Source: Corylus avellana (Eukaryota; Streptophyta; Magnoliopsida; Fagales; Betulaceae). From it: 64,000 nucleotides of DNA. Each line of letters opens with the position of its first letter. Within the stretch, counting starts at the first letter, position 1. Positions 1 to 13,262 of the stretch are shown piece by piece. The stretch is from contig NC_081550.1 in the NCBI RefSeq assembly GCF_901000735.1, positions 10,681,071-10,745,070 on the forward strand, read 5' to 3'. The notes beneath the pieces were generated by a model. It searched no databases and was not told where the DNA came from. It worked only from the letters and a program-made list of their open reading frames with translations. Made by a program: the position numbers and the translations under genes.

Positions 1-652
1 TAAATTTTTCCTAAAAGTGAATTTTGATCATTTTTGAATAAAAAAGTCAAAGTACTTTTAAAACTTTTTACCAAACATGACAGCTTTTTTTTTGCATAAC
101 TTTCTAGATATTAAAAGTACCTTTTACCCTCTTTAATGTAATTTCAAACCCTATAAGTCTGTTTGGTAAAAAAAAAAAACACACATCTAAGTTTTTTGCT
201 CTAAAAAAGTTTAAAATTGCATTTTGAAAAAAGTTTGAAAATGAGGTTTCTTTTTTAAAGTTTGAATTATATTTCCTAATTCAAACCCAATTAAACTCTA
301 AAATGTAAAGTTTGAAAACTTTAGCCCATAGCTTGATAAGATTAAGTTGGTTGTACCTCCTTCAATTACCCCCACCCTGTCCCGGGGGAAAGATAAAAGC
401 AAGAGGTTGCCTCCTTTCTTAACCACTAAAAGGAAACAAAGCTATTAAAGAATGAAAGAAGGAAAAATGGCATTTATGATACAAAATTGACAAGACAAGC
501 TTTGTTAAGGTTTAAAAGTTACGAAATTTCTTGCATTGAGAAGATGTACATGTTAGCTAACACTTCTACTGTTAAAAGTGTCAAACTTCTAGAGAGAGAG
601 AGAAAAAAGAAGAAGAAGAAGGAATTCTTTACTTATAGGAAAAGAAGTGCAA

Positions 653-885
653 ATACTAGAAATACCCCTAAGAGCTACATTGTGCTTATTAACTTGATTT
701 ATCTACAATACAAAGATCCCTATTTATAGGGTAATGTCTAAATACAAGTATAGTAATCAAATCCCTTTGATTTGATTACAATCATAATATATGATTATAA
801 TCAACCTATAAATAAAGAATATTTCAATATCAACCTAATTATGGAATATATGAGAAATATTATATATTTTTCATATATTCTAACA
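653..885 (-). mobile_element. Short LTR-like insertion in DUF247 unit 1
   Basis: Unit 3 lacks this 233-bp stretch at the matching site (about 30515). In unit 1 it is bounded by GCAA at 649-652 and 886-889. On the minus strand it begins TGTTAGAATATATG, a style common for copia LTR starts, and carries a TATAAATAGGG promoter-like motif near 719-729. A solo LTR or short non-autonomous element is inferred; exact ends and target duplication length are ambiguous by a few bases. Confidence 0.55.
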
Positions 886-1145
886 GCAACTAGGAGTTTA
901 TCTACCAAAAAATAGTAATAAGTAAAAAAGCAATGCACCTGAACCAAAAAGGTTAAAGCAACGGAAGGTGCTCTGATGTGCTTGCAGCGATTACAACAAG
1001 TAAAAATATTTTTACAATCCACAACCTCTCTAATTTAAGTATTTAAATTAATACAGACTCTGGAGCAAACGACACTCGTGTCTTTTCATAATTGACATTG
1101 AAAAGGACATTTATTGGAAGGACAAATTGCATATAAAACGAAGCT

Positions 1146-2436
1146 TCATGGGATCATTCCAGTTTTCATAGTGTAAAAAGTTTGTAAGAAGGTGAGGATG
1201 AGCAGGGTAACAGCTGCTACTGTGGAAAGACCAGCCCATGGAGTGTTGAAATACCTGCGCACAAGTAGTGCGCGCCATCTAGGCCATCTCTTTTGACAAT
1301 GTTCATTTAATTCCCTGCAAAGAGCTACGTAATTGCAGTTATTCACACAAGTGGTGTGGTAAAGCTTGTTGAAGAATTGGACCGCATCCTCTGGATCCAA
1401 GCAGATAGAAAGGATATTTCTTTCACGAAGTATCTCCACGTCCTTAGTAGTGTCAATGAGGTTGTCCAGGAGTATGGCATAGGAAGTGATCCAATCATCG
1501 CTGTTGGGGTAGCATTGCTCAAAGCTGATGAGATTCTTCATAAATGTTTCTGTGGTCTCATGAATTCTTATTTGAGGAATTTCGAGGATGCCATTTCTAA
1601 ATTTTATGTCAAACATATTTGCAGAATTACTCTCTCTGAATTTGATTCCAGCTTCTAGGAGACGCGTAGCAGAAGGTACGGGTTCCCATCTGTATGGCTT
1701 TTTCGATCCTAATTCGTTATCTACTCCCATTGATGAAACCATCAATTTTTTAAACAGGTCAGGAATATGTTTGATGGCTTGAGGTGGATCAGATATCGTG
1801 AACGAGAATACGTTACGAAAGAATTCAATGGCAAGTTGAATTAGGGTCTCCCCGCATCTAGGGCCGATGCTCATGCTGAACAAACGCTCAAGTAGCTTCC
1901 AAGGTACTTGGTTTTCTAGCAATATCAAGTCATGGTCTAGAACTTCAAGCATACTCGGCGTGCTAAAAATAGGGTCATTTCCTACTTCTCCCCCCCTCTT
2001 ACCACAAGCAACTATCAATTACCAAAATTTTCACAAATTCTTCTGAGCTATAATGAATGGGTCCAGCATAACATTCACGAACCATTCCCTCCAAAGCTTT
2101 GATGTATTTGATCATATGTCCCATAAGTGTATTTGGAGACCTTGATTTTTTGAGAAGGCTTTGTAAATATTTTGCTTTAATTGTTTCTGTAGCTTTCAAA
2201 ATTGGGTTACCATGATGGAGAGGCCCAATCGAAAATGCATCGGGAGTATAAACTTTTTCATTTTGCCTGTAGAGTGCGAATGGAGTTTTGAAGATGCAAC
2301 GATTATGTGACATGAACAAATCCTGAAACATCATTTCTTCTATAGAAGATACCAAGGGTTTAACATCAATTGTATGAGTTTCTTCTCCTTGAACTATATC
2401 CATATTTTGTTTTTCTTCCATCTTCTCTCTTGACAT
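1146..2436 (-). pseudogene. DUF247 (UPF0481) protein pseudogene, copy 1
   Basis: DUF247 proteins are a large plant-specific family with a long helical domain and a C-terminal membrane anchor; in grasses some members sit at self-incompatibility loci, but most have no known function. The N-terminal part (2436 to about 2005) starts at MSREKMEEK and includes PDAFSIGPLHHG. The C-terminal part (about 2018-1146) includes LLENQVPW and ends with a hydrophobic helix around STVAAVTLLILTF. The two parts are in different frames. Compared with copy 3 there is a net loss of 20 bp just after codons for VIDSC, replaced by a G-rich run near 1990-2000. The product would be truncated at about 145 residues, without the anchor. 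The same lesion is in copy 2, so it predates or is shared by that duplication. Confidence 0.9.
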
Positions 2437-4574
2437 CCTAAAGTTGTTTCTTCGTGAATGACCAAAACAAATGAGAAAAATAAAGAAAGGAAATACTTTA
2501 GGCACAATTCTCTTAAAAATGGATAGAGGAAAATATCAACCTATAAGAATATGAGAGTGACATTTTCCCAAACAAGAGCATGAGTTTTTGAGACTAACAA
2601 AAATAAGGTTTTCTAAGCTCATGGTAGCCTATGGTATAGGGTCTATTTTGCCCTTAATATGAATGAGACGAATGTAAATATTATCTTCTTTACTTTTGAA
2701 ATGAAAAATGCTTTGATTTTGTTAATAAAAAATAGGAGAAACTTTATTTAACTTCATGAATTTTCATCACTTTTACAATTATTCTCCCAAAGTTCAGAAA
2801 CTTTTAATTTAGTGTATCGAATTACTAATTTTTTGCAATGTCACCATTATGTTAGGTTTTTCTATTAAATCCTGTCAAAATTCTCAAAATACCCAATTTT
2901 TTTATTAAAAAAAGTTGCAAAGAGATAAAGTACGTGTTAGTATTTTTACAAATTCCGTTAAATTCTGACCAACACCTGAATCTTTATAATTTATTTATTT
3001 ATTTATTTTTTTCAAAAAACAAAATGTGGGGTATTCTAGTAATTTTGATACTCCTCCGTTATGATTTATCGGAAAAGCCTAACGGTTGGGTGACATTGCA
3101 AAAAATTAAAAGTTTAATACACTAAATTGAGAGTTTTTGAATTTTAAGAGAGTAATTATAAAAGTGATGAAAATTTAGAAAGATTAAGTGAAGTTTCCGG
3201 TAAAAAATATGGCATGGCTACTTTAAGTGGAACCAAATCAAAGCAAAAATACGTGGCATTAAAATCACATACCAAATATCAATTGCAACTTCTTACCTGT
3301 TCCACTGCTGAGATTGATGTTTTGGTTCCTATAGTGAAGTTCCAGCCTACCTTAACGATATATCCTGCAAGAAAAGTTCATATAAACCCATCAAAAGAAA
3401 TATCAAAATGCTTTTTGTTCTTTTTTTGCCTGTTAAAATTCTTTCTTCCGGAATGATCAAAAGAAAGAAAAGAAAGGAAAGGAACACAAAACAAAACAAA
3501 ATAAAAGATAACTTTAGGCACAATTCTCTTAAATCTTTGTTTTTGATTCGTAAACTGAAGTTCTAGGCCGCCTTCAACACCCTGCAATAAAAGTTCATAC
3601 TCTTTTCGCTCGTATTTAAATGAAATTATTATAAGTGGATTTTTCAGATAACGTAAGTTCTACACTATAATCCAGTTTTAGACACCAAAATGAGTAACTC
3701 TTATCTGATTTAAAAGAAAAAAAAATCACTTAGACTCCTGAATTGCCATGCGTTTTGAGAAGGACTTCCTTAAATTTCAAAAACTCTTAATTTCACTCCC
3801 TGAACTTTTAATTTGATGCATTGTACTCCCTTCGTCAATTTTCAGAGTTAAACGGAAGTTAAACATGATTAAATGACCTTTATACCCATGATTTTTTTTT
3901 AATAAAATTCTAAATTTACCCTTGTGACGCAATTGTTTTTTTTTTTTTTAACAAAAATCAAGGGTGTTTTAGTATTTTTGTCAATTTTTGTTAAAGTTAA
4001 CGCTGAAAATTAACAGAAGGAGTCTTTTGTGAAGTCTATAAAAAATATAAAAAGTAAGAAAAATAAAAAAAGAAGGGAAAGATAAACTCTTAAAAGGATT
4101 AAATAGCATAATAAACAGGGAGTTATAATATATATAGATGCTTAAACTAATGAAACATGTTTAATGAGTATACAGGGTTTATTTGCAAAGCACAAACGAG
4201 TGAGCTTCATAAATCATATTGATGCATATTGAAGATGAAAATAGAAATTAGATTCAGTGACGAACTTGGAGAAAAAACACTATAGCCATGAAAATAGATA
4301 AGGAGATAAAAGGATCCCCATACCTCAATCTTTGTTCCCAGGAAAGTAGGCAACTAAATGACCATAGTCATGAGTCAAGGTCCGTTTTGCAGTACTAGTT
4401 TGGAGCAAGTGCTCCCTTTTTATTGATGGAAATGGAAGTAGGGCCAACTAGCCATACCATGCATGTGCGAACAGCTCAGCATATATATTAACAGGGGCGG
4501 AACAACGTAACCGGTTGGGGGAGTAGAGTAGTGTGCCCCCAAACTTTTTTAAAACTCCTTCAAAATACTGTTAT

Positions 4575-4767
4575 GGTGTGTTCGCAAAGGACTCGAAAAA
4601 GAAGAAAAAACTAGTATTCCTCTTTAAATCAATTCTAAGATTCTTATTTTTCATATCACATTAATCACTTTTTATTACTATTTAAATAAAAAATTATTAC
4701 CAAACATTTTTTTTTTCCACATCATTCAAATCTGCTATATTTTCCAAGTCCTTTAGCAAACACACCC
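4575..4767. mobile_element. Tourist-like MITE in DUF247 unit 1
   Basis: Imperfect terminal inverted repeats: GGTGTGTTCGCAAAGGACT on the left, and the reverse complement of the right end reads GGGTGTGTTTGCTAAAGGACT minus its last base. The interior is AT-rich and noncoding. The matching copy in unit 3 shows a TTA on both sides, the target duplication of PIF/Harbinger (Tourist) MITEs; here the left TTA reads TAT. Confidence 0.65.
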
Positions 4768-5329
4768 TTAAGTCCACTATTACCCCCTTATATTTCACTT
4801 GTTATTCCTCTAAATTACTATTTCACCCCCTTAAAGTGTTTTTTTTTTTTTTTTGCTTATTATATTAGATTTATCCACTAGAGGCAAGGCTGTACTTCTT
4901 GTGCAGCATGAAAAATAGTTGTCTTTTGCTTATTATATTTGAATAAGACTGCAATTTTTCTCACTGCACAAGGCTGCACTTCTTTGTATAGTGTCAAAAG
5001 ACTTGTGAAAAATGTAACTTAAAAGACTTCTTGTTTATTTTATTTTTCTACCAATAATAGTAAAATGGCTAGTTAAGAGGATAAAATCTAATTTTTCACA
5101 CCTTTCTTATTTCAGGGGCAAATTTAGCACAAGGATCGGAGGCTTAAGTCCCCCAAAAATTTAAACATTCATTTATAATTATATTTTTTTATAGTTACAA
5201 ACATTCATGTAAAGCAGTAAGTCAAGTTAGAGTAATATTATAGGCCCAAGATGTTAAGATAATAGCCCAAAACCGACTTTCCATCCCAATCTTCGAGTCG
5301 CTATTGATGCAATATGTTAGCGCTCTAAC

Positions 5330-5465
5330 ATAGGAAAATGCAAGTGGTGCCAATTACCATGCCCCACGCACGCATGTGCGAAGAAGTTCAGGAAAATGCA
5401 TACAATATTAACATAGGAAAATGCAAGTGGTGCCAATTATCATGCCCCATGCACGCATGTGCGAA
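5330..5465. repeat. Minisatellite, two units, DUF247 unit 1
   Basis: Two copies of a unit built on GGAAAATGCAAGTGGTGCCA followed by a CATGCCCCA-type segment. The same unit is expanded to several copies in unit 3 at about 35240-35605. Confidence 0.75.
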
Positions 5466-6108
5466 AAAGTTCAGCAAAATGAAAGAAAAACGAAACAAGG
5501 AAAGTTTTTTTATTACAATTTTCATACAATGATACAAAACTATGTGGGGAAAGTCCACACACCTCTATCAAACTATCATCTAATTAATAATGTCATCTCA
5601 AACTTTCAATTGTAACAATGTCCACCCCAAACTACCAAAACATTGTCAATATTGTTCCCCCCAATGACCAAACTACCCTTAGTAAAATAAAAACAAGAAA
5701 CACTAAAACTTCTAGAAAAAAACCTATATATATATAATTCAAGTGGTGGCCAAATTTAAAAATTAAAAAAAAAAAATCCTTTTTTATAAGAAAAAAATTA
5801 AAAATTTCAATTTCTTTTTATGAAAATTGAAAATTATATATTTTTTTGTAATTTTTTTAAAATAAAAATTTCCGTTTTTTTTAAAAAATTAATTATTATT
5901 ATTATTTTTAATTTATAAGGTTATTTTTGTCTTATTGAGAAATATATAAGGGTATTTTTATCTTTTTATTAGCTTTGTCCCTTGTGGGAGACATTGACAA
6001 TGTTTTGATAGTTTGAGAGGAGACACTATCACAATTAAAAGTTTGGAGAGTACATTGTTAATTTGGTGGTAGTTTGAGGGGGGTATGTGGATTTTTTTCT
6101 AAATAGTA

Positions 6109-6208
6109 NNNNNNNNNNNNNNNNNNNNNNNNNNNNNNNNNNNNNNNNNNNNNNNNNNNNNNNNNNNNNNNNNNNNNNNNNNNNNNNNNNNNNNNNNNNN
6201 NNNNNNNN
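6109..6208. other. Assembly gap (100 N)
   Basis: Exactly 100 N. It separates repeat copy 1 from copy 2 and lies where copy 1 would continue into the sequence seen at about 12769 in copy 2. Confidence 1.
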
Positions 6209-7334
6209 GATAGCTTCCATTAGAGAAATATTTCTGAAGCACATCATCTAGTACTGGCTATATAGGACATATTTCAAATATAGCAAGCACAATTACTAAG
6301 GGCATGTTTGAGTATCCATTTGAGAGGCCTAAAAGTGCGTTTAACACTCTAAAAGTTCATTTGAATAAAAAAGTACCCGTTTGATAAAAAAAATTAAAAG
6401 TGCTTTTAAGGATCCAAAAATCCTAAAAATTGCCAAAACACATTTGGCAAAAGCTTGAAAATGAAGCTTTTGTCAAAAAACACTTTTTAACTTAAAAACT
6501 TTATTTCTCAAACACAATTCAAAACATGCTCAAGTTCATTGTGACATTTGACTAACATATGGTAAAAGTATTTTTATTACATAAACAATTGCATGAAGTA
6601 AAACTAAGAGCATGTTTAAAATTGCGTCGGGAAGTAGAGTTTTTATAGTCAAAAAGAACTTTTTAGAAAAAAAAATTATTTTTAAATTTTTCCTAAAAGT
6701 GAATTTTGATCATTTTTGAATAAAAAAGTCAAAGTACTTTTAAAACTTTTTACCAAACATGACAGCTTTTTTTTTGCATAACTTTCTAGATATTAAAAGT
6801 ACCTTTTACCCTCTTTAATGTAATTTCAAACCCTATAAGTCTGTTTGGTAAAAAAAAAAAACACACATCTAAGTTTTTTGCTCTAAAAAAGTTTAAAATT
6901 GCATTTTGAAAAAAGTTTGAAAATGAGGTTTCTTTTTTAAAGTTTGAATTATATTTCCTAATTCAAACCCAATTAAACTCTAAAATGTAAAGTTTGAAAA
7001 CTTTAGCCCATAGCTTGATAAGATTAAGTTGGTTGTACCTCCTTCAATTACCCCCACCCTGTCCCGGGGGAAAGATAAAAGCAAGAGGTTGCCTCCTTTC
7101 TTAACCACTAAAAGGAAACAAAGCTATTAAAGAATGAAAGAAGGAAAAATGGCATTTATGATACAAAATTGACAAGACAAGCTTTGTTAAGGTTTAAAAG
7201 TTACGAAATTTCTTGCATTGAGAAGATGTACATGTTAGCTAACACTTCTACTGTTAAAAGTGTCAAACTTCTAGAGAGAGAGAGAAAAAAGAAGAAGAAG
7301 AAGGAATTCTTTACTTATAGGAAAAGAAGTGCAA

Positions 7335-7567
7335 ATACTAGAAATACCCCTAAGAGCTACATTGTGCTTATTAACTTGATTTATCTACAATACAAAGATC
7401 CCTATTTATAGGGTAATGTCTAAATACAAGTATAGTAATCAAATCCCTTTGATTTGATTACAATCATAATATATGATTATAATCAACCTATAAATAAAGA
7501 ATATTTCAATATCAACCTAATTATGGAATATATGAGAAATATTATATATTTTTCATATATTCTAACA
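7335..7567 (-). mobile_element. Short LTR-like insertion in DUF247 unit 2
   Basis: Same insertion as 653-885, bounded by GCAA at 7331-7334 and 7568-7571, absent from unit 3. Confidence 0.55.
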
Positions 7568-7827
7568 GCAACTAGGAGTTTATCTACCAAAAAATAGTAA
7601 TAAGTAAAAAAGCAATGCACCTGAACCAAAAAGGTTAAAGCAACGGAAGGTGCTCTGATGTGCTTGCAGCGATTACAACAAGTAAAAATATTTTTACAAT
7701 CCACAACCTCTCTAATTTAAGTATTTAAATTAATACAGACTCTGGAGCAAACGACACTCGTGTCTTTTCATAATTGACATTGAAAAGGACATTTATTGGA
7801 AGGACAAATTGCATATAAAACGAAGCT

Positions 7828-9118
7828 TCATGGGATCATTCCAGTTTTCATAGTGTAAAAAGTTTGTAAGAAGGTGAGGATGAGCAGGGTAACAGCTGCT
7901 ACTGTGGAAAGACCAGCCCATGGAGTGTTGAAATACCTGCGCACAAGTAGTGCGCGCCATCTAGGCCATCTCTTTTGACAATGTTCATTTAATTCCCTGC
8001 AAAGAGCTACGTAATTGCAGTTATTCACACAAGTGGTGTGGTAAAGCTTGTTGAAGAATTGGACCGCATCCTCTGGATCCAAGCAGATAGAAAGGATATT
8101 TCTTTCACGAAGTATCTCCACGTCCTTAGTAGTGTCAATGAGGTTGTCCAGGAGTATGGCATAGGAAGTGATCCAATCATCGCTGTTGGGGTAGCATTGC
8201 TCAAAGCTGATGAGATTCTTCATAAATGTTTCTGTGGTCTCATGAATTCTTATTTGAGGAATTTCGAGGATGCCATTTCTAAATTTTATGTCAAACATAT
8301 TTGCAGAATTACTCTCTCTGAATTTGATTCCAGCTTCTAGGAGACGCGTAGCAGAAGGTACGGGTTCCCATCTGTATGGCTTTTTCGATCCTAATTCGTT
8401 ATCTACTCCCATTGATGAAACCATCAATTTTTTAAACAGGTCAGGAATATGTTTGATGGCTTGAGGTGGATCAGATATCGTGAACGAGAATACGTTACGA
8501 AAGAATTCAATGGCAAGTTGAATTAGGGTCTCCCCGCATCTAGGGCCGATGCTCATGCTGAACAAACGCTCAAGTAGCTTCCAAGGTACTTGGTTTTCTA
8601 GCAATATCAAGTCATGGTCTAGAACTTCAAGCATACTCGGCGTGCTAAAAATAGGGTCATTTCCTACTTCTCCCCCCCTCTTACCACAAGCAACTATCAA
8701 TTACCAAAATTTTCACAAATTCTTCTGAGCTATAATGAATGGGTCCAGCATAACATTCACGAACCATTCCCTCCAAAGCTTTGATGTATTTGATCATATG
8801 TCCCATAAGTGTATTTGGAGACCTTGATTTTTTGAGAAGGCTTTGTAAATATTTTGCTTTAATTGTTTCTGTAGCTTTCAAAATTGGGTTACCATGATGG
8901 AGAGGCCCAATCGAAAATGCATCGGGAGTATAAACTTTTTCATTTTGCCTGTAGAGTGCGAATGGAGTTTTGAAGATGCAACGATTATGTGACATGAACA
9001 AATCCTGAAACATCATTTCTTCTATAGAAGATACCAAGGGTTTAACATCAATTGTATGAGTTTCTTCTCCTTGAACTATATCCATATTTTGTTTTTCTTC
9101 CATCTTCTCTCTTGACAT
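7828..9118 (-). pseudogene. DUF247 (UPF0481) protein pseudogene, copy 2
   Basis: Identical in translation to the copy at 1146-2436, including the frame break after VIDSC (about 8687-8697). The N-terminal part runs 9118 to about 8687, the C-terminal part about 8700-7828 with the C-terminal hydrophobic segment. Relative to intact copy 3, most residues of the domain are conserved, so the break is fairly recent or the locus is a miscalled allele. If copies 1 and 2 are one locus seen twice, there is a single broken gene here. Confidence 0.9.
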
Positions 9119-11256
9119 CCTAAAGTTGTTTCTTCGTGAATGACCAAAACAAATGAGAAAAATAAAGAAAGGAAATACTTTAGGCACAATTCTCTTAAAA
9201 ATGGATAGAGGAAAATATCAACCTATAAGAATATGAGAGTGACATTTTCCCAAACAAGAGCATGAGTTTTTGAGACTAACAAAAATAAGGTTTTCTAAGC
9301 TCATGGTAGCCTATGGTATAGGGTCTATTTTGCCCTTAATATGAATGAGACGAATGTAAATATTATCTTCTTTACTTTTGAAATGAAAAATGCTTTGATT
9401 TTGTTAATAAAAAATAGGAGAAACTTTATTTAACTTCATGAATTTTCATCACTTTTACAATTATTCTCCCAAAGTTCAGAAACTTTTAATTTAGTGTATC
9501 GAATTACTAATTTTTTGCAATGTCACCATTATGTTAGGTTTTTCTATTAAATCCTGTCAAAATTCTCAAAATACCCAATTTTTTTATTAAAAAAAGTTGC
9601 AAAGAGATAAAGTACGTGTTAGTATTTTTACAAATTCCGTTAAATTCTGACCAACACCTGAATCTTTATAATTTATTTATTTATTTATTTTTTTCAAAAA
9701 ACAAAATGTGGGGTATTCTAGTAATTTTGATACTCCTCCGTTATGATTTATCGGAAAAGCCTAACGGTTGGGTGACATTGCAAAAAATTAAAAGTTTAAT
9801 ACACTAAATTGAGAGTTTTTGAATTTTAAGAGAGTAATTATAAAAGTGATGAAAATTTAGAAAGATTAAGTGAAGTTTCCGGTAAAAAATATGGCATGGC
9901 TACTTTAAGTGGAACCAAATCAAAGCAAAAATACGTGGCATTAAAATCACATACCAAATATCAATTGCAACTTCTTACCTGTTCCACTGCTGAGATTGAT
10001 GTTTTGGTTCCTATAGTGAAGTTCCAGCCTACCTTAACGATATATCCTGCAAGAAAAGTTCATATAAACCCATCAAAAGAAATATCAAAATGCTTTTTGT
10101 TCTTTTTTTGCCTGTTAAAATTCTTTCTTCCGGAATGATCAAAAGAAAGAAAAGAAAGGAAAGGAACACAAAACAAAACAAAATAAAAGATAACTTTAGG
10201 CACAATTCTCTTAAATCTTTGTTTTTGATTCGTAAACTGAAGTTCTAGGCCGCCTTCAACACCCTGCAATAAAAGTTCATACTCTTTTCGCTCGTATTTA
10301 AATGAAATTATTATAAGTGGATTTTTCAGATAACGTAAGTTCTACACTATAATCCAGTTTTAGACACCAAAATGAGTAACTCTTATCTGATTTAAAAGAA
10401 AAAAAAATCACTTAGACTCCTGAATTGCCATGCGTTTTGAGAAGGACTTCCTTAAATTTCAAAAACTCTTAATTTCACTCCCTGAACTTTTAATTTGATG
10501 CATTGTACTCCCTTCGTCAATTTTCAGAGTTAAACGGAAGTTAAACATGATTAAATGACCTTTATACCCATGATTTTTTTTTAATAAAATTCTAAATTTA
10601 CCCTTGTGACGCAATTGTTTTTTTTTTTTTTAACAAAAATCAAGGGTGTTTTAGTATTTTTGTCAATTTTTGTTAAAGTTAACGCTGAAAATTAACAGAA
10701 GGAGTCTTTTGTGAAGTCTATAAAAAATATAAAAAGTAAGAAAAATAAAAAAAGAAGGGAAAGATAAACTCTTAAAAGGATTAAATAGCATAATAAACAG
10801 GGAGTTATAATATATATAGATGCTTAAACTAATGAAACATGTTTAATGAGTATACAGGGTTTATTTGCAAAGCACAAACGAGTGAGCTTCATAAATCATA
10901 TTGATGCATATTGAAGATGAAAATAGAAATTAGATTCAGTGACGAACTTGGAGAAAAAACACTATAGCCATGAAAATAGATAAGGAGATAAAAGGATCCC
11001 CATACCTCAATCTTTGTTCCCAGGAAAGTAGGCAACTAAATGACCATAGTCATGAGTCAAGGTCCGTTTTGCAGTACTAGTTTGGAGCAAGTGCTCCCTT
11101 TTTATTGATGGAAATGGAAGTAGGGCCAACTAGCCATACCATGCATGTGCGAACAGCTCAGCATATATATTAACAGGGGCGGAACAACGTAACCGGTTGG
11201 GGGAGTAGAGTAGTGTGCCCCCAAACTTTTTTAAAACTCCTTCAAAATACTGTTAT

Positions 11257-11449
11257 GGTGTGTTCGCAAAGGACTCGAAAAAGAAGAAAAAACTAGTATT
11301 CCTCTTTAAATCAATTCTAAGATTCTTATTTTTCATATCACATTAATCACTTTTTATTACTATTTAAATAAAAAATTATTACCAAACATTTTTTTTTTCC
11401 ACATCATTCAAATCTGCTATATTTTCCAAGTCCTTTAGCAAACACACCC
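11257..11449. mobile_element. Tourist-like MITE in DUF247 unit 2
   Basis: Same element as 4575-4767, at the constant offset of 6682. Confidence 0.65.
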
Positions 11450-13262
11450 TTAAGTCCACTATTACCCCCTTATATTTCACTTGTTATTCCTCTAAATTAC
11501 TATTTCACCCCCTTAAAGTGTTTTTTTTTTTTTTTTGCTTATTATATTAGATTTATCCACTAGAGGCAAGGCTGTACTTCTTGTGCAGCATGAAAAATAG
11601 TTGTCTTTTGCTTATTATATTTGAATAAGACTGCAATTTTTCTCACTGCACAAGGCTGCACTTCTTTGTATAGTGTCAAAAGACTTGTGAAAAATGTAAC
11701 TTAAAAGACTTCTTGTTTATTTTATTTTTCTACCAATAATAGTAAAATGGCTAGTTAAGAGGATAAAATCTAATTTTTCACACCTTTCTTATTTCAGGGG
11801 CAAATTTAGCACAAGGATCGGAGGCTTAAGTCCCCCAAAAATTTAAACATTCATTTATAATTATATTTTTTTATAGTTACAAACATTCATGTAAAGCAGT
11901 AAGTCAAGTTAGAGTAATATTATAGGCCCAAGATGTTAAGATAATAGCCCAAAACCGACTTTCCATCCCAATCTTCGAGTCGCTATTGATGCAATATGTT
12001 AGCGCTCTAACATAGGAAAATGCAAGTGGTGCCAATTACCATGCCCCACGCACGCATGTGCGAAGAAGTTCAGGAAAATGCATACAATATTAACATAGGA
12101 AAATGCAAGTGGTGCCAATTATCATGCCCCATGCACGCATGTGCGAAAAAGTTCAGCAAAATGAAAGAAAAACGAAACAAGGAAAGTTTTTTTATTACAA
12201 TTTTCATACAATGATACAAAACTATGTGGGGAAAGTCCACACACCTCTATCAAACTATCATCTAATTAATAATGTCATCTCAAACTTTCAATTGTAACAA
12301 TGTCCACCCCAAACTACCAAAACATTGTCAATATTGTTCCCCCCAATGACCAAACTACCCTTAGTAAAATAAAAACAAGAAACACTAAAACTTCTAGAAA
12401 AAAACCTATATATATATAATTCAAGTGGTGGCCAAATTTAAAAATTAAAAAAAAAAAATCCTTTTTTATAAGAAAAAAATTAAAAATTTCAATTTCTTTT
12501 TATGAAAATTGAAAATTATATATTTTTTTGTAATTTTTTTAAAATAAAAATTTCCGTTTTTTTTAAAAAATTAATTATTATTATTATTTTTAATTTATAA
12601 GGTTATTTTTGTCTTATTGAGAAATATATAAGGGTATTTTTATCTTTTTATTAGCTTTGTCCCTTGTGGGAGACATTGACAATGTTTTGATAGTTTTGAG
12701 GCTACTATCACAAAAAGTTTTGAAACATTGTTAATGGTGGTTTGAGGGGGGTACTTTTTTAAATAGTAAAATAATTAAGAGTGTATGATTAACATGTCAA
12801 CTACTTATAATTATATTGACAAACCATATTTTTTGTTTAATCATTTTACTAATTATAGACAGCCATATCATTAAATAAAAGGACACATTGTGTTATCTAT
12901 ATATATTGAGAGACACATTGTAGTATCCTATCGAAATATCATGTTACCAAACAAAACCGTCAGTCAATTTTGAGGTTCGACTATGGAAGCATCTAAGCAA
13001 GTATTTGCGAGGTGTTACGTAGATTGCAGCATCAAACAAGAAAGCTAACAATCAGCATCTAATTAGACCACAAGTGACTGCTAATTAATAACATTTTACA
13101 AGAAGTGAGCAGTCTCTCTTAACTTCATTAATCTTCTTCAAAGTGAGGACTTGGAGTTGTCAATTGTAATATATGCATCGATTGTGGTCTTGACCGGCCG
13201 ACCCAGTTATAATCACGTGAAGACTTGTAGTTGGACCAAAAAAGTGATAAGGCTAGAAATAA

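Larger units (their letters stand above)
1..6108. repeat. DUF247 segmental repeat, copy 1 (partial)
   Basis: This block matches 6683 to about 12700 with a constant offset of 6682. Every open frame in it recurs at exactly that offset with identical translation. It contains a broken DUF247 gene (1146-2436, minus), a short LTR-like insertion (653-885), a Tourist-like MITE (4575-4767) and two copies of a minisatellite unit (about 5330-5460). It stops at an N block. The rest, 2510-6108, is AT-rich noncoding DNA with long A and T tracts and no gene I can support. A match this exact next to a gap suggests duplicated assembly of one locus, though a very recent tandem duplication is possible. Confidence 0.9.
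6209..13262. repeat. DUF247 segmental repeat, copy 2 (full unit)
   Basis: Full-length unit, homologous end to end with 29398-36849. It begins GATAGCTTCCATTAGAGA and ends near AAGTGATAAGGCTAGAAAT. From 6683 to about 12700 it repeats 1 to about 6020 with no length change. Contents are as in copy 1: pseudogene 7828-9118, LTR-like insertion 7335-7567, MITE 11257-11449, minisatellite about 12012-12147. The stretches 6209-7800 and 9190-13262 hold no other gene that I can support; small open frames there have no recognisable domain. Confidence 0.9.

Noticed and set aside
487..1022. 80-codon plus and 73-codon minus frames with identical copies at 7169 and 7483
   Set aside because: Their repetition is due to the duplicated block; they run through simple repeats and an LTR-like insertion and show no domain.
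1356..1782. Plus-strand open frames of 100 and 64 codons
   Set aside because: They lie wholly antisense to the DUF247 gene and recur antisense in copies 2 and 3.
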